Assembly: GCA_016712315.1 (NCBI GenBank)
Contig: JADJRG010000022.1
Span: forward strand, 682,001-746,000
Direction: 5' to 3'
DNA: 64,000 bases
Source of the DNA: Nannocystis sp.
Lineage (GTDB): Bacteria > Myxococcota_A > Polyangia > Nannocystales > Nannocystaceae
Shown: in pieces, positions 57,347 through 64,000 of the stretch
Position numbering within the stretch: the stretch's first letter is position 1
Layout of the letters: the number at the start of each line of letters is the position of its first letter
The notes under the pieces: model-generated
Seen by the model: only the letters and a program-made list of their open reading frames with translations
Databases searched by the model: none
What the model was told of the DNA's origin: nothing
Made by a program: the position numbers and the translations under genes

Positions 57347-58127
57347 ACACCCGCACCCCGCGGCGCCACGCCCAGACGAGCCCTAGCCACGCCGCCGCCG
57401 CCCAGCCCCACTGGATCGCCAGCCCCGTCGCCGCCTCGACGCTCGTCAGCCGCCCCACCGCCAGCTCCGTCGGAAAGCCCAGCGCCGCGTGGAACGGCAG
57501 CGCCCTCGCGATCGTCGCCACCTCACCCGGCAGCAAGCTGGTCGGCAGGACATACCCCGAAAGGACCATAAACAGCCCGGCCCAGATCTCATACACCGCG
57601 CTCGATCGGGTCACCCAGAACGCCAAGCAGGCGATCGACGCCTGCACCGCGAAGTTCAGCAGCCACCCGCCGATCAGCGCCAGCGGCAAGACCACCAGCG
57701 CCCCCGCGTCCTGCGTCCACGTCGCCCCGCCCGCCGCGATCAGCACCGCGATCGCCAGCGGCGCCGCCAACACCAGCCGCACCGGCAGCGCCGCCAGGTT
57801 CTGCATCAAGTGGTGCAGCAGCGGGTGGATCGGCCGCATCAGCAGCACGTTCAGGTCACCGAGCCTGATCTGCCGCTCCAGGTCCCACACCACCCAGCTC
57901 GCGGTCAATTGTCGGACCAAGAACGCCCCGACAAAGTACGCCACGAACTCTGGCGCCCCGTACGCGCCGATCGGCCCGCCGCTGCGCGCGATCTCCGACC
58001 ACAGCGCCAGCGACACCAGCGGGAAGGTCGTCGTCAGGATCCACACCAACATCGACGTTCGGTACGCCACCGCCTCCGCGATCCCCAGCCGCCACAGCGC
58101 CGCCGAAGCCGCCAACCAGCGCCTCAC
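57327..58127 (-). CDS. ABC-2 family exporter permease (first permease)
   Basis: 266 residues from GTG 58127, which overlaps the ATPase stop (GTGA). Six membrane helices; LERQIRLGDLNVLLMRPIHPLLHHLMQNLAALPVRL is the coupling-helix region, and LPTSLLPGEVATIARALPFHAALGFPTEL the conserved motif before the last helix (ALPF...FP). Paired with the downstream permease in one transporter. Longer in-frame starts have only Gly-rich sequence and were discarded. Confidence 0.88.
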   Translation of the reverse strand: MRRWLAASAALWRLGIAEAVAYRTSMLVWILTTTFPLVSLALWSEIARSGGPIGAYGAPEFVAYFVGAFLVRQLTASWVVWDLERQIRLGDLNVLLMRPIHPLLHHLMQNLAALPVRLVLAAPLAIAVLIAAGGATWTQDAGALVVLPLALIGGWLLNFAVQASIACLAFWVTRSSAVYEIWAGLFMVLSGYVLPTSLLPGEVATIARALPFHAALGFPTELAVGRLTSVEAATGLAIQWGWAAAAWLGLVWAWRRGVRVYGAYGA

Positions 58128-59128
58128 CCCGCCTCCTCCTCGTCGGTCTTCGCCCGCGAGAACAGCGCCCGCATCACCTCCTCGAGCGGCGCGTCCTTCA
58201 CCGACAGCTCCCGGCTCTCCGGCCACGCCAGCAGCGCCGGCACCACCGCCGCCACCGCCTCGGGCGCCACGTCCAGCGTCACCCGCGACGGGCTCCACTC
58301 CACCACCCTTCCCAGCGCTGCCAGCGCCGCCGCCGCCGGGATCCTCGCCGCCGACACGCTGATCCGCCGCAGCGGGCTGATCTCCCGCGTCAGCGCCTCG
58401 ATCGAGCCATCAAAGCGCAGCCGCCCTTCATCGATCACGACGATCCTCGGGCACAGCGCCGCCACGTCCTCCATATAGTGGCTGGTCAGCAGCACCGTCG
58501 CCCCCTCCTCCTCGTTGTACGTGCGGATGAAGCCGCGGATCGCCGCCTGCATCGCCACGTCCATGCCGATCGTCGGCTCATCGAGGAAGAGCACCTGCGG
58601 CCCATGCAGCAGCGCCGCGATCAGCTCGCACTTCATCCGCTCGCCGAGGCTGAGCTGGCGCACCGGCTTCTCGATGATCGAGCCCGCCGCTAGCAGCGAC
58701 ACCAGCCGCTCCAGCCGCTGCTTGAAGATCCGCCCCTCGATCTCAAAGATCACCCGGTTCAGCTCGAAGGTATCGACCGCCGGCAGATCCCACGAGAGCT
58801 GCCGCTTCTGCCCGACCACCAGGCTGATCGATCGCAAAAATTCGCGCTCGCGTTGGTGCGGCGTCCAGCCGCCCACCCGCACGGAGCCCGCGCTCGGCAG
58901 CAGCAGCCCGGCGAACATCTTCAGAGTCGTCGTCTTGCCCGCCCCATTCGGCCCCAAGAAGCCCACCCGCTCCCCGCGCGCGATCGACAGCGACAGCCCC
59001 CGCACCGCCTCCACCGTCGTCGTCTGGCGGCGAAACAACGCGCGCACCGCCGCCCCCAGCCCCGCCTCGCGGTGGGCCACGGTGAAGCGCTTGCTCAGCC
59101 CTTCGGCGCGGACGACCAGCTCGCTCAC
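58124..59128 (-). CDS. ABC transporter ATP-binding protein of the exporter
   Basis: 334 residues from GTG 59128. Walker A is GFLGPNGAGKTTTLKM, the Q-loop lies near VVGQKRQLSWDLPAVDTF, the signature is LSLGERMKCEL and Walker B is VLFLDEPTIGMD, with the H-loop in LLTSHYMEDVAAL. The combination LSLGERMK and ...QLSWDLP is typical of ATPases that pair with ABC2_membrane_6 permeases (viologen-exporter-like). A C-terminal 80-residue domain follows. First gene of a three-gene operon; divergent from the Bax-inhibitor-like gene with 150 bp between. Confidence 0.93.
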   Translation of the reverse strand: MSELVVRAEGLSKRFTVAHREAGLGAAVRALFRRQTTTVEAVRGLSLSIARGERVGFLGPNGAGKTTTLKMFAGLLLPSAGSVRVGGWTPHQREREFLRSISLVVGQKRQLSWDLPAVDTFELNRVIFEIEGRIFKQRLERLVSLLAAGSIIEKPVRQLSLGERMKCELIAALLHGPQVLFLDEPTIGMDVAMQAAIRGFIRTYNEEEGATVLLTSHYMEDVAALCPRIVVIDEGRLRFDGSIEALTREISPLRRISVSAARIPAAAALAALGRVVEWSPSRVTLDVAPEAVAAVVPALLAWPESRELSVKDAPLEEVMRALFSRAKTDEEEAG

Positions 59129-59268
59129 GGCCGCAGCCTAGCCCACTTTTCGCGCCAGTCTCCGCGCCGACCTGCCCGCCGGCCGCTGCCCCCTCCCTTG
59201 CCGACCCTGAGGCCCGCGGTTACTCTGCATGGCGACTTTCGCACCCGCGCGCGGCCCTCGCGGCCGCC

Positions 59269-59274
59269 AGGAGG
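59269..59274 (+). promoter_or_regulatory. Ribosome binding site deciding the BI-1 start
   Basis: AGGAGG lies four bases before GTG 59279. The open frame upstream is antisense to the ABC ATPase gene and is not coding, so this site defines the N terminus. Confidence 0.75.
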
Positions 59275-59278
59275 ACCT

Positions 59279-60019
59279 GTGAGCTACCAGACCAACCAGC
59301 AACACACCGAATTTCAAGGCATCGATCTCGGCCCCACCGCGGAGCGAGCCAGCGTCGCCGAGCGCTCCAAGTTCATCGAACGCACCTACATGCACCTCGC
59401 TGGGGCGATCGCCGCGTTCGTCGGCATTGAATTCGCCCTCTTCAGCAGCGACGCCGCGGTGAGCGCCGTCATCGGCGTCCTCGAGGCGGGCCGCATGGGC
59501 TGGCTCATCGTGCTCGGCGCCTTCATGGTCGTCAGCTTCATCGCCGATCGTTGGGCCCGCAGCGCCACCTCCAAGCCCCTCCAGTACGCCGGCCTCGGCG
59601 TCTACGTGGTCGCCGAAGCGGTCGTCTTCATGCCGCTGCTCCTGATCGCCAAGATGGTCGGCGGCGCGGACATCATCTTCACCGCCGCCGTCTCCACCCT
59701 CGCGATCTTCGCCGCCCTCACCGGCGTCGTCCTCTACACCAAGAAGGACTTCTCGTGGATGCGCAGCGCCCTCGCGGTCGCCGGGATCGGCGCCATGGTG
59801 CTGATCGGCCTCAGCCTGGTGATGGGCTTCAGCCTCGGGATCCTCTTCACCGTCGCGATGATCGTCTTCGCCGGCGGGTACATCCTCTACGACACCTCCA
59901 ACGTGCTCCACCACTACCGCACGGATCAGTACGTCTCGGCCTCCTTGGCGCTCTTCGCCTCCGTCGCCCTGCTCTTCTGGTACGTGCTCCGCTTCATCAT
60001 GTCGATGAGCCGGAACTAG
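59279..60019 (+). CDS. Bax inhibitor-1 / YccA family membrane protein
   Basis: GTG 59279 is preceded by AGGAGG four bases upstream, fixing the start. 246 residues with seven predicted membrane helices. Family hallmarks: SKFIERTYMHLAGAIAAFVG, LQYAGLGVYVVAEAVVFMPLL, FSWMRSALAVAGIGAMVLIG and GGYILYDTSNVLHHYRTDQYVSASLALFASVALLFWYVLRF, which includes the conserved Asp of the BI-1 pore. BI-1 proteins are pH-sensitive calcium-leak channels or FtsH modulators. It is followed by a strong intrinsic terminator, so probably monocistronic. Confidence 0.92.
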   Translation: MSYQTNQQHTEFQGIDLGPTAERASVAERSKFIERTYMHLAGAIAAFVGIEFALFSSDAAVSAVIGVLEAGRMGWLIVLGAFMVVSFIADRWARSATSKPLQYAGLGVYVVAEAVVFMPLLLIAKMVGGADIIFTAAVSTLAIFAALTGVVLYTKKDFSWMRSALAVAGIGAMVLIGLSLVMGFSLGILFTVAMIVFAGGYILYDTSNVLHHYRTDQYVSASLALFASVALLFWYVLRFIMSMSRN

Positions 60020-60049
60020 GCCAGGGCCCGCGAGGGCGCTGAAAGTACG

Positions 60050-60082
60050 AGGGTCAGGCGGCGACGCCTGGCCCTTTTTTTT
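60050..60082 (+). terminator. Intrinsic terminator after the BI-1 gene
   Basis: Arms AGGGTCAGGCG and CGCCTGGCCCT pair over 11 positions with one G-U, around the tetraloop GCGA, and are followed by eight T (60075-60082). It is the only textbook rho-independent terminator in the window. Confidence 0.93.
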
Positions 60083-60130
60083 CTGGCGCGCCCTCGGCGC
60101 GACGCGAAAGAAGCTGACCTTGAGGCCAGA

Positions 60131-61354
60131 TCACGGCAGCTTATCGCCGACCTCACAGATGAAGCGGTGGCTGGTGAAGCCGTTGAACGGCAGCGCCACG
60201 TACTTATTGATCGTGCCGTCGCTCTTCCAGTCGTAGTACATCGAGCACTTGTAGCAGTTCGTCACCGCCGGCTCCCCTGGCACCCCGACGTCGCTCACCC
60301 AGTACGGCCCCAGATCGATCGATCGCCACGCCGCGCACGACGTCGAGTTCAGCGGCTCGCCCACGCAGCTCTTCCCGGTCTCTTTGGGGAAGATCCCCAA
60401 GATGCTCATATACCCCGGGTCCGCCCACACCTTGCCGCCGCTCGCCGGCTGGAGGTTCACGCTCGTCGCGAACGCGTACGCCGCCGCCGCGTGCGCCGGC
60501 GATCGAGTCGTCAGCAGGTGCAGCCCATATTTTTGGCACTCCGCCTCTGCCAGCAGCAGGGTCAGCGGCGGCGAGCTCTGGTCCTTCTCCACGTCCACCT
60601 TGAAGAACGTGTAGCCGCCCCCGTCCGCCACCATCTCGCACCACACCGGCGTCGGCTCTGGGTCGCCCCACGGGAAGATCAAATACGTCCCCGTGTTCGC
60701 CCCAGGCGCCACGTCCTTCACGTGTTTGCACGAGATCGGCTTCACGCAGCCGTCGACGCAGCCGTCCGTGTTATCGCCGTCATCACCGTCGTCGCAGCTC
60801 TCATCGCCTTGCACGACCCCGTCCCCGCAGCGCGGCCCTCGCGTGCACCACGGCGTACAGCCGTCATACACCCCCCACGCGTTCGCCCGCCCCGCGTCGC
60901 ACTCCTCCACCCCCGCGAGCACGAAGCCGTCCCCGCACGACGCGAGCGCGCAGCCGACGCAATCATCCTCATCGACCTCGTTACCGTCATCGCAGGCCTC
61001 GACCCCGACCTGCAAGGCCCCGTCCCCGCAGACCGCCAGCTCGCAATTGCTCAGGCACGCGTCGTCGTCGCGCGAGTTGCCGTCGTCGCACGCCTCCGCG
61101 CCCTCGACGATCCCGTCCCCGCAGACCGCCCCGCCGCCCTCCGACATCGTGCCCTCGCCGATCGTCGTCGTCGCTGACGAGCTCGACCCCTCGCTCGTCG
61201 ACGAGCTCGAGTCCGCCGTCGTAGAGCCGCTCGCGTCGACCTCGCTGGTCGCGTCATCGATATGTCCTCCAGGACAGCCGAGCAAGAGCAGCGCGACGAT
61301 CGCCCGCGCCGCGCGCGATAGTGACACATCGAGCGCCATAGACCGCCGCAGCAT
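60131..61354 (-). CDS. DUF4215 lipoprotein with fibrinogen-like C-terminal domain
   Basis: 407 residues from ATG 61354 (ATG 61339 is an alternative). The signal ends at LLLLGC (Cys27 or 22). A short Ser/Thr linker is followed by four DUF4215-type repeats (CGDG...CDDGN), one carrying an insert GRANAWGVYDGC. From about residue 203, SCKHVKDVAPGANTGTYLIF starts a domain with VWCEMVADGGGYTFF, the pattern of fibrinogen-related domains (GxYxI...VWCDM...DGGGWT). The end (HRFICEVGDKLP) resembles C-type lectin-like closing strands. A surface-displayed binding protein is likely; the ligand, perhaps carbohydrate, is unknown. Confidence 0.85.
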   Translation of the reverse strand: MLRRSMALDVSLSRAARAIVALLLLGCPGGHIDDATSEVDASGSTTADSSSSTSEGSSSSATTTIGEGTMSEGGGAVCGDGIVEGAEACDDGNSRDDDACLSNCELAVCGDGALQVGVEACDDGNEVDEDDCVGCALASCGDGFVLAGVEECDAGRANAWGVYDGCTPWCTRGPRCGDGVVQGDESCDDGDDGDNTDGCVDGCVKPISCKHVKDVAPGANTGTYLIFPWGDPEPTPVWCEMVADGGGYTFFKVDVEKDQSSPPLTLLLAEAECQKYGLHLLTTRSPAHAAAAYAFATSVNLQPASGGKVWADPGYMSILGIFPKETGKSCVGEPLNSTSCAAWRSIDLGPYWVSDVGVPGEPAVTNCYKCSMYYDWKSDGTINKYVALPFNGFTSHRFICEVGDKLP

Positions 61355-61446
61355 ACTGCATCCGCCGCGCACACGAAGTTAGCGCCGCATCCGCGCGCGA
61401 TGGCGCCCTCGCCCCCACCTTCACCCGTCGCGTTATCGTCCCGCGT

Positions 61447-62256
61447 ATGCCGAGCCCGCCGCGCCGCCTCGTCGCCCTGCTCCTGCTCGCCGCCTGCGAC
61501 GCTCGCGTCGACGAGCCATCGCCGCCGATCGAAGCGCCCGTCATCGCGCCCTCGCTCGCCGAGCCGAGCCCGCCCATCGATCCCCCGCGCCTCGCGGATC
61601 CCGAGCCGGGTCCACCCGCCGCCGCGCCGCCGCTCCAAGTACAAGCGACCCCGCCGCCCCTCCCCCTCGTCGAGCGCCTGCTCCCCGCCAGCGACGAGCG
61701 TGATCGCCTCACCCGCGACTACCGCGCCCGCCACGAAGGCGACGGCGCCGCGGGCCTCGAGATAACCCCCACGATCATCGTCCTCCACCACACCGGCGGC
61801 GGCTCCCTCGACGCCGCCTGGCGCTACTTCGCCCGCGATCGCGTCGAAGCTGGCCGCAAGACCATCGCCAGCGCTGGCGCCCTCAACGTCGCCGCCCACT
61901 ACCTCATCGATCGCGACGGCACCATCGTCCAGATCCTCCCCGAAACCCGCTTCGCCCGCCACTGCATCGGCCTCAACCACCTCGCGATCGGCGTCGAGAA
62001 CATCGGCGACGGCGCCAAATTTCCGCTCACCGAAGCGCAAGTCGCGGCCAACGCCGCCCTCGTCCGCCACCTCGCCGCGCGCTACCCGATCACCCACCTC
62101 ATCGGCCACCACGAGGCGCCGAGGCTCTACGACCACCCCTACTTCCTCGAGCGCGATCCCAAGTACCGCACCCGCAAGGGCGACCCCGGCCCGGCCTTCA
62201 TGGCCGCCGTACGCGCCCGCCTCGCCGATCACCCCCTCGCCGCCCCGCCGCCGTGA
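61447..62256 (+). CDS. N-acetylmuramoyl-L-alanine amidase (Amidase_2) lipoprotein
   Basis: 269 residues. The signal ends at LLLLAAC (Cys17 lipid site), with a Pro-rich linker to about residue 80. The Amidase_2/PGRP fold shows TIIVLHHTGGGSLDAAW (first zinc His), AAHYLIDRDGTIVQILPE, NHLAIGVENIGDG, THLIGHHEAPRLYDHP (second zinc His) and KGDPGPAF (third ligand Asp). Cleaves the amide bond between MurNAc and the stem peptide, here presumably in the periplasm or on prey. Its stop overlaps the photolyase start (GTGA). Confidence 0.9.
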   Translation: MPSPPRRLVALLLLAACDARVDEPSPPIEAPVIAPSLAEPSPPIDPPRLADPEPGPPAAAPPLQVQATPPPLPLVERLLPASDERDRLTRDYRARHEGDGAAGLEITPTIIVLHHTGGGSLDAAWRYFARDRVEAGRKTIASAGALNVAAHYLIDRDGTIVQILPETRFARHCIGLNHLAIGVENIGDGAKFPLTEAQVAANAALVRHLAARYPITHLIGHHEAPRLYDHPYFLERDPKYRTRKGDPGPAFMAAVRARLADHPLAAPPP

Positions 62257-63803
62257 GCCGCGCCCGCACGGGCGCAATTGCGCGCCGCCGCGACCCGATC
62301 CACGCTCACGCCCCCATGCAGCACCGACCTGCGCCCGCGCGCCGCCTCACCCTGCTCCGCGATCAGCCCCTCCGACCCCGCGGCGACTACGTGCTCTACT
62401 GGATGACCGCCGCCCGCCGCGCCGCGCACAACTTCGCCCTCGATCACGCCCTCGCCCACGCCCACGCCCTCGGCCGCCCTCTCCTCGTCTTAGAGCCCCT
62501 GCGCTGCGGCTATCGCTGGGCCAGCGATCGCCACCACCGCTTCATCCTGGGCGGCATGGCCGCCAACGCCCGCGCCTTCGCGGCCAGCCCTGTCCACTAC
62601 CACCCCTACGTCGAGCCCACCCCTGGGGCCGGCGCCGGCCTGCTCACCGCCCTCGCCGCCCGCGCCGCCGTCGTCGTCACCGACGCCTTCCCTGGCTTCT
62701 TCTACCCGCGCATGCAAGCCAGCGCCGCCGCCAAGATCGACGCCCGCCTCGAGCGCGTCGACGGCTGCGGCCTCCTGCCGATCGCCGCCGCCGACGCCGT
62801 CTTCACCACCGCCCACGCCTTCCGCCGCTTCCTCCAGCGCGCCCTCCCCGAGCACCTCGGCGACTGGCCCGACCCCGCGCCCCTCCAAGCCCCCCTCGCG
62901 CTGCCCCGCCTCGCCGAAGTACCGGCACCCTTGCGCGCCTGGCCCGCCGCCGCCGCCGCCCTCCTCCAAGGTGACCGAGCCGAGCTCGCCGCCTTACCCA
63001 TCGATCACAGCGTCCCGCCCGCGCCCCTGCATGGCGGCCAAGAGGCCGGCCAAGAGCGCCTCGACGCCTTCCTCGACGCCTCCCTCCCTCGCTACGCCGA
63101 GGCCCGCAGCCAGCCCGAGCAAAACGTCGCCAGCGGCCTCTCGCCGTACCTTCACTACGGCCACGTCGGCGCCCACCAGGCCGTCGCCGCCTTGCTCGAG
63201 CGCGAGCGCTGGGATCCCAGCCGCCTCGGCCCTGTCACCGGCTCACGGGCCGGCTGGTGGGGCCTGAGCGCCCCCGCCGAGTCCTTCCTCGACGAGCTGA
63301 TCACCTGGCGCGAGGTCGGCTACAACATGGCCGCGCGCCGCCCTGATCACGATCAATACGAGTCCCTGCCCGCCTGGGCCCAGGCCACCCTCGCCGCCCA
63401 CCAAGACGACCCCCGCGAGCACCGCTACGACCTCCCCACCTTCGCCGCCGCCGGCACCCACGATCCCCTGTGGAACGCCGCCCAGCGCCAGCTCCTCGGT
63501 GAAGGTCGGATCCACAACTACCTGCGCATGCTCTGGGGCAAGAAGATCCTCGAGTGGTCGACCAGCCCGCGCGAGGCGCTCGCCACCATGATCGAGCTCA
63601 ACAACCGCTACGCGCTCGACGGCCGCGACCCCAACTCCTACAGCGGGATCTTTTGGGTGATGGGCCGCTACGATCGCCCCTGGGGCCCCGAGCGCCCCGT
63701 CATCGGCCTCCTCCGGCCGATGTCCTCGGACAACACCGCCCGCAAGTTCAAGGTCCGCGGCTACATCGCCCAGCACAGCGCCCAGCCCGCGCTCTTCCCC
63801 TAA
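62253..63803 (+). CDS. Class II-like deoxyribodipyrimidine photolyase
   Basis: 516 residues from GTG 62253 (overlapping the amidase stop); ATG 62316 is an alternative start. RRLTLLRDQPLRPRGDYVLYWMTAARRAAHNFAL is the class II N terminus. SGLSPYLHYGHVGAHQ and SFLDELITWREVGYNMA belong to the FAD domain, and RMLWGKKILEWSTSPREALATMIELNNRYALDGRDPNSYSGIFWVMGRYDRPWG is the highly conserved class II FAD-binding and substrate region, read in parts. The enzyme repairs UV-induced cyclobutane pyrimidine dimers using light. Class II enzymes occur in several myxobacteria and eukaryotes. The start overlap implies co-transcription with the amidase. Confidence 0.92.
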   Translation: MSRARTGAIARRRDPIHAHAPMQHRPAPARRLTLLRDQPLRPRGDYVLYWMTAARRAAHNFALDHALAHAHALGRPLLVLEPLRCGYRWASDRHHRFILGGMAANARAFAASPVHYHPYVEPTPGAGAGLLTALAARAAVVVTDAFPGFFYPRMQASAAAKIDARLERVDGCGLLPIAAADAVFTTAHAFRRFLQRALPEHLGDWPDPAPLQAPLALPRLAEVPAPLRAWPAAAAALLQGDRAELAALPIDHSVPPAPLHGGQEAGQERLDAFLDASLPRYAEARSQPEQNVASGLSPYLHYGHVGAHQAVAALLERERWDPSRLGPVTGSRAGWWGLSAPAESFLDELITWREVGYNMAARRPDHDQYESLPAWAQATLAAHQDDPREHRYDLPTFAAAGTHDPLWNAAQRQLLGEGRIHNYLRMLWGKKILEWSTSPREALATMIELNNRYALDGRDPNSYSGIFWVMGRYDRPWGPERPVIGLLRPMSSDNTARKFKVRGYIAQHSAQPALFP

Positions 63804-64000
63804 TTCACGAGCGGGCCAGGATCCGCCCGCAAGGGCCGCGTCTCGTCAGTGTCCTGGCTCACCCAGCGCGCGCGTGGGCGCGCGGCGGTGACATCGGCGG
63901 GTAGATCGACGATCCTCGCTCGGCCTCGGCCCGCCCCTCGCGGGCGCGCGAGAGCGCCCTCCCACCCGATCGGACCGGCATGACCGCACCTGACCTGGAC
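63804..64000 (+). other. Intergenic tail, possible start of a further gene
   Basis: After the photolyase stop there is GCGGGC...GCCCGC (63811-63830), a weak 6-bp hairpin without T tract. An ATG at 63980 opens a frame reading MTAPDLD to the window edge, but it has no ribosome site and only seven codons are visible. Nothing else was recognised. Confidence 0.3.

Overview
This is 64 kb of very GC-rich chromosome with an extreme preference for C-ending codons. It most likely comes from a myxobacterium, probably Nannocystineae or a close relative. That placement is inferred from a C-terminal signal of MYXO-CTERM type, three lipoproteins with DUF4215-type CGDG...CDDGN repeats, many lipoproteins that begin CSGDD/CGDD followed by Thr/Ser/Asp-rich linkers, and the general gene complement. 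No rRNA, tRNA, CRISPR array, insertion sequence or prophage was recognised. Fourteen predicted lipoproteins lie in the window, so much of it serves the cell surface.

Layout. 1-5 kb: end of a pirin-like gene, a DUF4215 lipoprotein, two more linker-type lipoproteins and an endonuclease/exonuclease/phosphatase-fold enzyme. 5.1-11.5 kb: a SET-domain protein translationally coupled to a giant alpha-2-macroglobulin lipoprotein that keeps its thioester motif. 11.5-12.4 kb: decayed remnants of an AAA ATPase/Toprim-like (DUF4276-like) pair. 12.5-21 kb: a small beta-rich protein, a seven-repeat propeller lipoprotein, a SNF2 helicase with a SWIM zinc-finger partner, an M15 peptidase with signals at both ends, and a membrane protein. 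21-31.6 kb: a DUF4159 plus VWA/amidotransferase-like pair, a DUF2156-like protein, a GroES-like protein coupled to an SppA protease carrying an N-terminal barrel-like domain, and an M16 peptidase. 31.6-32.06 kb: a duplicated 215-bp element with long perfect inverted repeats.

32-40 kb: the most unusual locus, a tightly packed seven-gene minus-strand operon. A hybrid histidine kinase, a HATPase switch kinase, a STAS-like protein and a SpoIIE-type phosphatase bracket a porin, a cupredoxin-like protein and a five-haem cytochrome lipoprotein. I read this as a possible redox-linked partner-switching system. 40-45 kb: a TerB-like protein, a MauG/CcpA-type dihaem lipoprotein and MutS2.

45-53 kb: a nine-gene Mrp-type antiporter operon. 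Its order matches the antiporter half of archaeal Mbh complexes (E, F, G, a fused D-E-B, C, then three D/NuoL-like subunits and a small membrane protein). A tiny His-rich SEC-C protein follows. 53-64 kb: a lipoprotein that looks like a metzincin with a lost zinc site, a YARHG lipoprotein, a poly-Ser lipoprotein, an ABC-2 exporter, a Bax-inhibitor-1 family protein with a clear intrinsic terminator, a DUF4215/fibrinogen-like lipoprotein, a peptidoglycan amidase and a class II-like photolyase.

Function assignments rest on reading motifs in translated sequence; no database search was run.
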